A stretch of DNA of 64,000 nt from Verrucomicrobiia bacterium (GTDB taxonomy: Bacteria; Verrucomicrobiota; Verrucomicrobiia; Opitutales; Cerasicoccaceae), in assembly GCA_030432235.1 (NCBI GenBank), contig JAUIHT010000002.1, positions 499,136 through 563,135 of the forward strand, read 5' to 3'. The notes under the pieces were generated by a model. The model worked only from the letters and a program-made list of their open reading frames with translations. It did not search any database and was not told where the DNA came from. The position numbers were made by a program, and so were the translations under genes. Position 1 is the stretch's first letter. The number at the start of each line of letters is the position of its first letter. Below are positions 34,968-42,377 of the stretch, in pieces.

Positions 34968-35963
34968 ATGAAGCGGCCTGAAGGGATTTATCTGATAAAA
35001 GATAAGTTCTTCCCCCTGATCTATGGGCCGGAAGAGCAGGCGCTCATCCGTACTCTCGTGGATATTGCCCCGGGGCCGCTCCAGTTGACAGAGGCCAGCG
35101 ATGCCCGATTGAGCAGCGTTGAGATCATCTTTTCCGGCTGGGGCGCCCCCGTTTTCGACCAGGCCCTTTTAGATCGAATGCCCAGCTTGAAAGCGATTTT
35201 TTACGGGGCGGGCACGGTAAAAAAAATCATCACCGATTGCATCTGGGAGCGGAGCATTATCGTGACAAGTGCCTATTATGCGAACGCCATACCCGTTGCC
35301 GAGTTCACCTTCGCGCAAATCATTCTGGCACTAAAAAGCACCTGGCAGTATGCGCTCAAACTGAAAGCGGAGCAGCGGTGGTCCCAGGACCTGGCAATCC
35401 CGGGCTGCTTCCACGGAAGCAAGGTGGGCATCATCGCGCTCGGCACCATTGGCCGATTGGTTTGCGAGCGGCTGCGGTCAATTGAAGTCGAGATTCTCGC
35501 CTATGATCCCTATGCCAGCAAGGCGCAAATGGAGGAAATGGGGGTCCGCAAGGTAAGCCTGGAGGAGCTCTTTGCCGAATGCGAAGTCATTAGCCTGCAC
35601 GCGCCCAAGCTCGATTCGACATTGAACATGATCCAGGATTTCCATTTTCGTCTGATGGCCCCGGGGGCAACTTTTATCAACACTGCCCGAGGCGCCATCG
35701 TGGATGAAGTGGGAATGCTCAATGTCCTTAAGGAGCGCCCCGACATCATGGCCATTCTGGATGTTACAACCCTGGAGCCGCCCGAACCAGGCTCGGCCAT
35801 TTTCACTTTGCCCAATGTAATTCTCACCCCGCATATCGCCGGGTCCATGGGGCGCGAATGCCGACGTATGGGGCGCCTGGCAATTACTGAGTGTCAACGT
35901 TTCCTCCAAGGCGAACCACCCCTTTATCCGGTCAACCTGGAGAACTTTCACCTCATGGCCTAG
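34968..35963 (+). CDS. D-isomer-specific 2-hydroxyacid dehydrogenase family protein
   Basis: A 331-residue cytosolic oxidoreductase of the D-2-hydroxyacid family (D-lactate, glyoxylate/hydroxypyruvate and phosphoglycerate dehydrogenases). The NAD site reads VGIIALGTIGRLV, with Ala at the first glycine of GxGxxG. The catalytic Arg is in INTARGAIVDE, the Glu in TTLEPPEPGS and the His in LTPHIAGS, so activity is likely. Substrate is not evident; a sugar-acid or glyoxylate step in pentose use is possible. It follows PEP-CTERM paralog 2 closely and ends just before operator site 6, so it may be the last gene of the site 5 unit. Confidence 0.88.
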   Translation: MKRPEGIYLIKDKFFPLIYGPEEQALIRTLVDIAPGPLQLTEASDARLSSVEIIFSGWGAPVFDQALLDRMPSLKAIFYGAGTVKKIITDCIWERSIIVTSAYYANAIPVAEFTFAQIILALKSTWQYALKLKAEQRWSQDLAIPGCFHGSKVGIIALGTIGRLVCERLRSIEVEILAYDPYASKAQMEEMGVRKVSLEELFAECEVISLHAPKLDSTLNMIQDFHFRLMAPGATFINTARGAIVDEVGMLNVLKERPDIMAILDVTTLEPPEPGSAIFTLPNVILTPHIAGSMGRECRRMGRLAITECQRFLQGEPPLYPVNLENFHLMA

Positions 35964-35968
35964 AAAGC

Positions 35969-35986
35969 CATTTATATGCATAATCG
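35969..35986. promoter_or_regulatory. Xylan-locus operator, site 6 (weak; before the GH43 pair)
   Basis: CATTTATATGCATAATCG keeps the central TATATG-ATA but few outer bases, so it is the weakest of the seven. Its place, 53 bases before the GH43 reading frame and 6 after the dehydrogenase stop, fits the pattern of the others. Confidence 0.4.
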
Positions 35987-36038
35987 CTCAAAGAATTTGT
36001 AGAGGACACCGTGAAGGTAAAACCTCTGCAAGATAGCA

Positions 36039-36897
36039 ATGCCTTCCTTGCCCTTAACCAACCCGCTCATAGCTGAGGCTGGAATGTCCGACCCTCACGC
36101 GCTGGTGGTTGATAATGTTTGCTATCTGTTCACGGGGCACGATGTAGGCTTTGGCATCAGTGACTGGGTCATGCCTCACTGGCGCATCTATAAGTCCGGG
36201 GATTTACAGAATTGGGAGCAGGTTGGCATCATCGATCCCTCGGACAACTACATGGGAGCAGGTAACACCTCGTGCTGGGCGGGAGACATTGTCGAGCGTC
36301 ATGGCCGTTACTTCTGGTATTTTTCAAATCGCAAGGAAAGCACCGGTGTCATGGTTGCCTCGTCGCCTGAGGGGCCCTACGTGGATGCTCTTGGGAAGCC
36401 CATGGTCGATTCCTTCGACCCCCACCATCTTCGTGGATGACGACAACACGCCCTATATTATTTATGGCGAGGGCGACTACCAGATTGCGCGATTGAAAGA
36501 CTCCATGATCGAGCTGGACGAGGAGCCGAGGCTGATTCCATTGGAGCGCAAGGATGTTTTCCCGGAGATGGATAAGAACTCGCTGCATAAGCACAACGGC
36601 ACCTACTACCTGAGCTGCTCGGGCTACTATGCGACGTCAAAGAACGTGTATGGCCCGTACGAATACAGGGGCCTTGTCGGCGAAGGTTGGCAGCTCGAAT
36701 CGGTTTACGCGCACGGCGACTTTTTCATCTTCAAAGGGCAGTGGTATCATGTCTGGTGCAAGTACCGCAACCGTGCGGTCGACCGCATACGTGACTGCTA
36801 TATCGCGCCCGTGCACTATACTCCAGAGGGCTTGATGTACGATGATTTGGAGCACTTGAGATTGAATGCTTGTTCAGCGCCGCACGCCTCCGCCTAA
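36039..36897 (+). pseudogene. GH43-family glycosidase broken by a frameshift at a C5 run
   Basis: The first frame (36039-36440) reads SDPHALVVDNVCYLFTG (likely catalytic base Asp), then shifts after VDSFDP. The continuation is in another frame from FVDDDNTPYIIYGEG to the stop at 36897, including FPEMDKNSLHKHNGTYYL and the GPYEYRGLVG segment. The two halves join perfectly if one base is removed from the C5 at 36419-36423. The joined protein of about 285 residues is GH43-like, of the subfamily with arabinosidases and xylosidases. This may be a real pseudogene, a phase-variable gene or a sequencing error. Together with the next gene it forms a GH43 pair. Confidence 0.8.
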
Positions 36898-36916
36898 AAA
36901 CCTTTCCCACAGAAAA

Positions 36917-38494
36917 ATGATAGAGAACCCTATCCTGAAGGGCTTCAACCCCGACCCCTCCATCCTTCGTGTCGATGAGGATTACTATATTGCGACCTCG
37001 ACCTTCGAATGGTTTCCCGGCGTACAAATCCATCACTCCCGCGACTTGGTCAACTGGCGTCTGCTCACCCGCCCCCTGGACCGCATCAGTCAGCTAAACA
37101 TGCTCGGCGAACATGCCTCCTGCGGTATCTGGGCCCCGAACCTTACCTGGGACGACGGTACCTTCTACTTGGTCTACACGGACATCAAAACCTATATGAA
37201 AGGCATTAAAGATGCCCACAACTATGTAGTCACGGCCCCGTCGATTGAAGGCCCCTGGTCCGAGCCCACCTATCTGCACAGTCACGGTTTCGACCCCGCC
37301 CTCTACCACGAAGACGGACGCCACTGGGTGCTCAGCATGGAAACGGACTATCGCAAAAACCGCTCCCGCTTTGGAGGCATCATTATTCAAGAGTACTTGC
37401 CCAAGGAAAAACGAGTCACCGGCCCGGTCACCGAAATATTCAAAGGCACGCCGCTGGGGTCCACCGAAGGCCCAAACCTTTATAAGAAAGACGGATGGTA
37501 CTACCTGATCGTCGCCGAAGGCGGCACTTCTTACGGCCATGCAGTCACTGTCACGCGCTCCCGCTCCCTGCTGGGCCCTTACGAACCCGACCCCTCAGGC
37601 CCAGCCCTGACCAGCCGTAACCACGCGCTGGACCCCCTGCAAAAAGCCGGGCATGCCAGCATCGTGGAAGTCCCGGACTCAGGTTGGTACATGGCCCACC
37701 TTTGTGGTCGGCCCATCGCCCGTAAAGGCCGCTGTACGCTCGGACGCGAAACCGCCCTACAGCAGGTTTTCTGGACGGAGGATGGCTGGCTCCGGGTTGG
37801 CCCGCTCGCTGGATGTGCGGCGACGGAAGTCCCGCCTCCCGGGCTTCCCCCGGCGCCCTGGCCAGCGCTTCCCATCCGCGAAGACTTTGAGGAGGCGAAG
37901 CTGCCCCTGTGCTTCCAGACGCTGCGCATACCGCTGAAGGAAGACACTCTCAGCCTTGTGGAAAGGCCCGGCTATCTGCGCCTCAAAGGCCGCGACTCGC
38001 TCTACTCCCGCCATTACCAGGCTCTGGTGGCACGACGCTGGCAGACCTTCCGTTTTCGCGCCTCGACTTGCCTCGAATACGCCCCCACCCACTTCAAGCA
38101 CTCTGCCGGTCTCATCTGCCTGTATGACCAGGAAAACTTCTTTTATCTCAAGGTCGGTTTCGACGAGAAAACCGGACGCATGGTAGAGATCATGACCAGC
38201 GTCAACGGCGAGCTGGATTTCCCCCTCGATGGCCCTGTCCACATTCCATCCGATGAGCGCTGGGTGCTATCCGTGTCGGTGGATTTCGACATCCTGAAGT
38301 TTTCACACGGACCCGAGAATGGGCCGCTGTCAGCAATCGGTCCTGAGTTCGACGCCAGTATTTTATCGGATGAGCATTGCCGCGAAGGCAGGTTCACTGG
38401 CGCATTCGTAGGCCTGTGCTGCCAGGACCTGACCGGGGGCCGCCAGCATGCCGACTTCGACTGGTTCGAATACGAGGAAAAGTCTTCAGGATAG
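36917..38494 (+). CDS. GH43-family beta-xylosidase / arabinofuranosidase
   Basis: A 525-residue protein without a signal peptide. The five-bladed propeller holds the GH43 triad: Asp in FNPDPSILRVDEDYYI, Asp in SHGFDPALYHE and acid Glu in LGSTEGPNLYKKDGWYYL. A C-terminal beta-sandwich (about 330-525) is as in the XynB-type family 43 xylosidases, which shape the active site of exo-acting enzymes. It probably trims xylo-oligomers in the cytoplasm or at the membrane. ATG 36917 starts right at the catalytic N-terminus; the frame open from 36866 overlaps the previous gene. It lies 19 bases after the broken GH43 gene, so the two were probably one unit. Confidence 0.9.
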   Translation: MIENPILKGFNPDPSILRVDEDYYIATSTFEWFPGVQIHHSRDLVNWRLLTRPLDRISQLNMLGEHASCGIWAPNLTWDDGTFYLVYTDIKTYMKGIKDAHNYVVTAPSIEGPWSEPTYLHSHGFDPALYHEDGRHWVLSMETDYRKNRSRFGGIIIQEYLPKEKRVTGPVTEIFKGTPLGSTEGPNLYKKDGWYYLIVAEGGTSYGHAVTVTRSRSLLGPYEPDPSGPALTSRNHALDPLQKAGHASIVEVPDSGWYMAHLCGRPIARKGRCTLGRETALQQVFWTEDGWLRVGPLAGCAATEVPPPGLPPAPWPALPIREDFEEAKLPLCFQTLRIPLKEDTLSLVERPGYLRLKGRDSLYSRHYQALVARRWQTFRFRASTCLEYAPTHFKHSAGLICLYDQENFFYLKVGFDEKTGRMVEIMTSVNGELDFPLDGPVHIPSDERWVLSVSVDFDILKFSHGPENGPLSAIGPEFDASILSDEHCREGRFTGAFVGLCCQDLTGGRQHADFDWFEYEEKSSG

Positions 38495-38510
38495 ACCCAC
38501 CTAGGCAAAA

Positions 38511-38528
38511 AATATATATGTATCAACA
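38511..38528. promoter_or_regulatory. Xylan-locus operator, site 7 (partial; before the third secreted paralog)
   Basis: AATATATATGTATCAACA keeps the centre TATATGTAT and the final ACA. It lies 71 bases before the 38599 start, the same spacing as sites 2 and 5 before their PEP-CTERM genes. Confidence 0.45.
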
Positions 38529-38598
38529 GCGATTCATTTGAAGCCTGAGCGCGGTCACTAATACATAAGTAAAACCCAACCCCTGTACAACCGATTAT

Positions 38599-39339
38599 AT
38601 GACACAAAAATCCCTTACCCTCCTTGCCACCGGCGCAATGCTCTTTCTCGTAAACTCCGCCCAGGCCAAGGTCGTGTTTGTAGAGGACTCCGAGTACGTC
38701 CAGCCCTTCGAGCAAGGCAAGAACGGCGTGGACGCCTCCACGATAATTCACGATTACGGTGCCTACCCCTGGGTCGACAACACCACCGTTGTTGGCTGGT
38801 ATGCCATCGTCGATGATGACACCCCTTCTGAGTACAAAGCTTCCAATGGCAATACCCAGGAAGGCGCACCGGGCATTTTCCTTTTGAGAAAGGCGGGCAA
38901 GAGCGGCGCACTCGGCACCATGCGTGAAAGCTCGAACAAAGGCTTCACCGCCATGGGGCTGGAACTGAGTAATGACACGGACTCAACCATCACCGAGTTC
39001 GCCGTCAGCTATCTTGGGCAGCAGTGGCAGCATAACAGCGGTGGGGCTGACAAACTGGTTTTCCAGTACTCAACCGATGCCAGTTCCCTGGACACAGGCA
39101 AGTGGACCACCGTTGACAGTCTGACCTTCAACAGCCTGGTGGATTCCGGCCCGAATGACTACATCGGCCTTGCGACCACCAGCGGTGTCCTGAGCGAAAC
39201 CATCTCGGGCAAAGTCACCGACCTTCAGCTAAAGAGCGGCGAGAGCATTTGGTTTCGCTGGGTTGATGAAAACAATAAAGGCACCGACCAGGCCCTGAGC
39301 ATCGATTCCGTTTCGATTCGACCCACCCTTTCCAAGTAA
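38599..39339 (+). CDS. Secreted beta-rich protein, paralog 3, lacking the PEP-CTERM tail
   Basis: A 246-residue exported protein: signal peptide (KSLTLLATGAMLFLVNSAQA) and a mature domain that follows the two PEP-CTERM paralogs in order (YPWVDNTTVVGWYA, SGALGTM, AVSYLGQQW, SIWFRWVDE, LSIDSVSI). It ends at RPTLSK with no PEP motif, hydrophobic helix or basic tail, so it is probably released rather than anchored. Divergence from the others is large. Function unknown; operator site 7 lies upstream. The next gene starts 98 bases downstream after a small hairpin. Confidence 0.8.
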   Translation: MTQKSLTLLATGAMLFLVNSAQAKVVFVEDSEYVQPFEQGKNGVDASTIIHDYGAYPWVDNTTVVGWYAIVDDDTPSEYKASNGNTQEGAPGIFLLRKAGKSGALGTMRESSNKGFTAMGLELSNDTDSTITEFAVSYLGQQWQHNSGGADKLVFQYSTDASSLDTGKWTTVDSLTFNSLVDSGPNDYIGLATTSGVLSETISGKVTDLQLKSGESIWFRWVDENNKGTDQALSIDSVSIRPTLSK

Positions 39340-39367
39340 AGCCAAGCACAGCGTTACCTGCCTTGGG

Positions 39368-39384
39368 ACCAAACGGTGTTTGGT
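39368..39384 (+). terminator. Possible terminator hairpin
   Basis: ACCAAAC (39368-39374) and GTTTGGT (39378-39384) form a 7-bp stem with a 3-base loop, 28 bases after the paralog 3 stop and followed only by TTC. It is weak, so transcription may continue into the next genes. Confidence 0.35.
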
Positions 39385-39437
39385 TTCACTGGCCAAGCAT
39401 GCCCCCGCACTTATTCTCAGAAAAGGCTCCCCTCCCC

Positions 39438-40877
39438 ATGAAACGAACCCTATCATGCCTGGCACAGTTCAGCCTCATTGCTTCGGCGATGGCCGTGCCG
39501 ACAAGCGATTTAAGCCAGACCGACCTCCAGAGCTCCCTGAGCCAGTTTGAAGCCCTCTACGAAGACGTGCTGCCGTGGGTTGCCGAGCTCTATGACCCCG
39601 TCAGTGGCGGCTTCTACGAGTCCATCGGGCTAAAGCGCAAACTGGAACCCATAGACTACGGCCCCGATATTCAGTCCACCCATATGGCCTTTTCGATCAT
39701 ACGGCAATCGGACGCCAAGTACTCCATGCCGGAACAGGTTAAGGAGAAGCTGATTCACTACTTCCTGGTTCGTCAGGACCCCGAGACCGGTTACTTCATC
39801 GACCCTGACTACCCGCAAATGCGGGACAACCAGCGCGTCCTCGGCAGGGCGCTGTCGTTTTCCACTGGGTCGCTAAAAGTACTCGACGCCAAACCGCTCT
39901 ATCCCCTGCCCGGCCAGAAGAAGGCCGCCCCTCAGTCCAATGCGCCGAAGCAGTCAAAAAGCGCCTCCACACAAGCGGCCGATCCAAACCTCCAGGCCAG
40001 CACATCCGCCCAAACAAATGGTGCGTCCTCGCAAAGCAAAGCAGCCACGCCGGCGGCAAAGACCCCGAAGGTCAAAAGCGAACCTCCCGAGAATGTTTAC
40101 ATAGTCCCCAACCTACGCGACCTGGATTTGTCGAATGTCCCCCCGCACCTGGTCTCCGCCGAAGCCTTTCGCCAGTGGATGGATGAACGCCCGTGGCACC
40201 ATGCGTGGACAGCGGTGGATAATATTCAATCACAAGGGACGCTCATCAAAAATCTGCCCGAGCCCCTGCGCACGCAAATCATCAACGAAGTCATTCGATA
40301 CATTTCGGAACGCCAAGAGCCGGACACGGGTCTCGTTGGCGAAGGGACCATCGAGGTACGCCTCTCCGGTGCTTTTAAACTGATACTGTTTTGCAGGGCC
40401 ATGCAACGACCTGTGCCGGAAGCCGATAAGTTGCAGGCTACCGTGGTGGAATGGTTCCAGAGCGAAGCCGAGACTGAAAAGATTTTCTTCATCCGCAATG
40501 CCTGCGACATGCTTGATATGCTTATCGACCAAACACGTAATGAGCTGACCGAGGAGCAGCTCGTATCCATCATTCGCTTCGCCACCAGGGAACTGGATCG
40601 CTTCCGCCAGGACGACGGCGCCTTCAGCAATTATCCAGACAGATTCATCGTCTGCCCCAACGACCTCTATTATGGCGAAGACGAAATACCTGCCCAGGCG
40701 GGCCCGCAAAGCAACATCAACGCCACACGTATGGCCATGGCGACGCGTGATGCCGTCTATGGACTGGCCGGCGAAAAGGTTCCGCTGCTCAAGACGAAAA
40801 ACTTTTGGGAGGCATGCCTGGATGATAATTTGACGAATACACCCGCAAACAAGGAAACCCATGGCTCTCAGAAATAA
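39438..40877 (+). CDS. Uncharacterised helical-repeat (alpha/alpha toroid-like) secreted protein, copy 1
   Basis: A 479-residue protein with a short signal peptide (KRTLSCLAQFSLIASAMA). Helical repeats carry the motif D-P-x-(S/T)-G-x-(F/V): YDPVSGGFYES, QDPETGYFIDPD, QEPDTGLVGEG, and QDDGAFSNYP. A later block, FFIRNACDMLDMLIDQ, matches NINACNVLD of the 7.0-8.6 kb fusion protein. Between the two helical halves lies a low-complexity linker of Ala, Ser, Lys, Pro and Gln (about residues 165-215), ending in VYIVP. Such repeats form closed helical barrels in glycosidases, terpene cyclases and sugar epimerases, but no known catalytic set is visible. The downstream paralog overlaps by 17 bases. Start at ATG 39438 by the signal peptide. 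Confidence 0.75.
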   Translation: MKRTLSCLAQFSLIASAMAVPTSDLSQTDLQSSLSQFEALYEDVLPWVAELYDPVSGGFYESIGLKRKLEPIDYGPDIQSTHMAFSIIRQSDAKYSMPEQVKEKLIHYFLVRQDPETGYFIDPDYPQMRDNQRVLGRALSFSTGSLKVLDAKPLYPLPGQKKAAPQSNAPKQSKSASTQAADPNLQASTSAQTNGASSQSKAATPAAKTPKVKSEPPENVYIVPNLRDLDLSNVPPHLVSAEAFRQWMDERPWHHAWTAVDNIQSQGTLIKNLPEPLRTQIINEVIRYISERQEPDTGLVGEGTIEVRLSGAFKLILFCRAMQRPVPEADKLQATVVEWFQSEAETEKIFFIRNACDMLDMLIDQTRNELTEEQLVSIIRFATRELDRFRQDDGAFSNYPDRFIVCPNDLYYGEDEIPAQAGPQSNINATRMAMATRDAVYGLAGEKVPLLKTKNFWEACLDDNLTNTPANKETHGSQK

Positions 40878-42288
40878 AATAGCTCCGATTTGCGTGATTT
40901 TGCTGTCCTGCGTTCTTGGACTTGCGGAGACCGATGCGAGCTCTGAGCGAGAGGAAGCCATGGCCGAGCTGAATGCTCTGTTTGTCGACATCCTCCCCTG
41001 GCTCGCCCAAACCTACGACCCGGTGAGCGGCGGCTTCTACGAATCCATCGGCCTCAAGGAAGGCAAGGAGCCCAAAGCCTACGGCCCCGATATCCAATCC
41101 ACCTTCTTCGCTATCATCATCCTGGATAATGCCGGGCTGGTCGACACCATGCCGCCCGAGGTTAAGGAGAAGATGATTGGCTACTTCCACAGCCGCCAGG
41201 ACCCGGAGACGGGCTACTTCATCGACCCGGATTTCCCCGACATGTGGGAGAACCAGCGCGTTCTGGGCCGCGCCCTCTCGTTCTCAATCGGCTCGCTCAG
41301 AATCCTGGGAAGCGAGCCCCTCTATCCACTCCCGGGTCAGCCCCGCCCCAAAACAACAGCCAAAACACCTTCCGCCCCCGCCAGCAAAGCCCAACCGGCC
41401 GCGCCTGCCGCTTCTTCCTCGAATACAGGCAAGACCACTGCACCAAAACCCACTGCACCAAAACCCACGGCGCCCAAAGCAAATAATGTCTACATCGTGC
41501 CGACTGAAGCGGAGGTCTCACAAATCGACCTATCCCGGGTGCCCCCGCACCTGGTATCCGTGGAGGCCTTTCGCCAGTGGCTGGATGATCGGCCCTGGCA
41601 TTTCTCATGGACGGCCCTGGACAATCTCTCTTCTCAAAAGCAACTCATCAAGGGTCTGCCACCACAGCTTCGTGACCCCTTAATCGACGAGGCCATGCGC
41701 TACGTCGGTGAACGCCAGGAGCCGGACACCGGGCTGATCGGCGGCGGCAATCCGGAGGTGCGTATCTCCGGCGCGTTCAAGTTCGTGCGCTTTTGCGTCG
41801 ATACCGGACGCCCCGTCCCCCGGGCGGAGGAAATGCGCGACTCGCTGATTGCATGGTTCAAGAGCGAGCCGGAAATAGACAAGATATTCTTCATCCGCAA
41901 CGCCTGCGACATGATGAACGATCTCAGCAAGCAAACTGGTCAACAGGTGACTGACGAGCAACTGGTGGAAATCACCCGCTTCTCCACCAAACAGTTGAAG
42001 CATTTCCGACAGGACGACGGTGCCTTTCTCAGCCGCACCAGTGGCTCCTACGTCAATCCCAACGACCTCTACCTGGGGAGCAAGGCCATACCGGCAAAAG
42101 CCGGTTTTCAGAGCGAGATGAATGGCACTTCTAACGCTCACCGTGTCTGGAAAACCATTTACTGGATCGCCGGTCAGGAGCGCCCGGACATGACCATGGA
42201 AGACTTCTGGGAAGTCGTCGCCAGGCAGGACTTCGACAACACGCCTGAACCCGTCGCGGCTGAGTCGAACACCTACATCGTCCCTTGA
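40861..42288 (+). CDS. Uncharacterised helical-repeat secreted protein, copy 2 (tandem paralog)
   Basis: A 475-residue protein with a signal peptide (KIAPICVILLSCVLGLA, cleaved near ETDA). It is a tandem duplicate of the gene before it, overlapping by 17 bases (40861-40877): YDPVSGGFYESIGL, YGPDIQST, QDPETGYFIDPD, NQRVLGRALSFS, QEPDTGLIGGG and FFIRNACDMMNDL are all kept. Its linker (about 160-215) is again Ala/Pro/Lys/Thr-rich, with an imperfect repeat of PTAPK, and also ends in VYIVP; a second YIVP is the last part of the protein. The overlap and duplication suggest that the two form a complex or act on related substrates. Activity unknown. Confidence 0.75.
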   Translation: MALRNKIAPICVILLSCVLGLAETDASSEREEAMAELNALFVDILPWLAQTYDPVSGGFYESIGLKEGKEPKAYGPDIQSTFFAIIILDNAGLVDTMPPEVKEKMIGYFHSRQDPETGYFIDPDFPDMWENQRVLGRALSFSIGSLRILGSEPLYPLPGQPRPKTTAKTPSAPASKAQPAAPAASSSNTGKTTAPKPTAPKPTAPKANNVYIVPTEAEVSQIDLSRVPPHLVSVEAFRQWLDDRPWHFSWTALDNLSSQKQLIKGLPPQLRDPLIDEAMRYVGERQEPDTGLIGGGNPEVRISGAFKFVRFCVDTGRPVPRAEEMRDSLIAWFKSEPEIDKIFFIRNACDMMNDLSKQTGQQVTDEQLVEITRFSTKQLKHFRQDDGAFLSRTSGSYVNPNDLYLGSKAIPAKAGFQSEMNGTSNAHRVWKTIYWIAGQERPDMTMEDFWEVVARQDFDNTPEPVAAESNTYIVP

Positions 42289-42377
42289 AGGCGGGCGTCT
42301 CAAACGTTATCCTAACCTTGCTGCGGGCAGCCTCACGCTAGCCGCGCGTTTCACTACATACCCGCGATAAAAGCACC

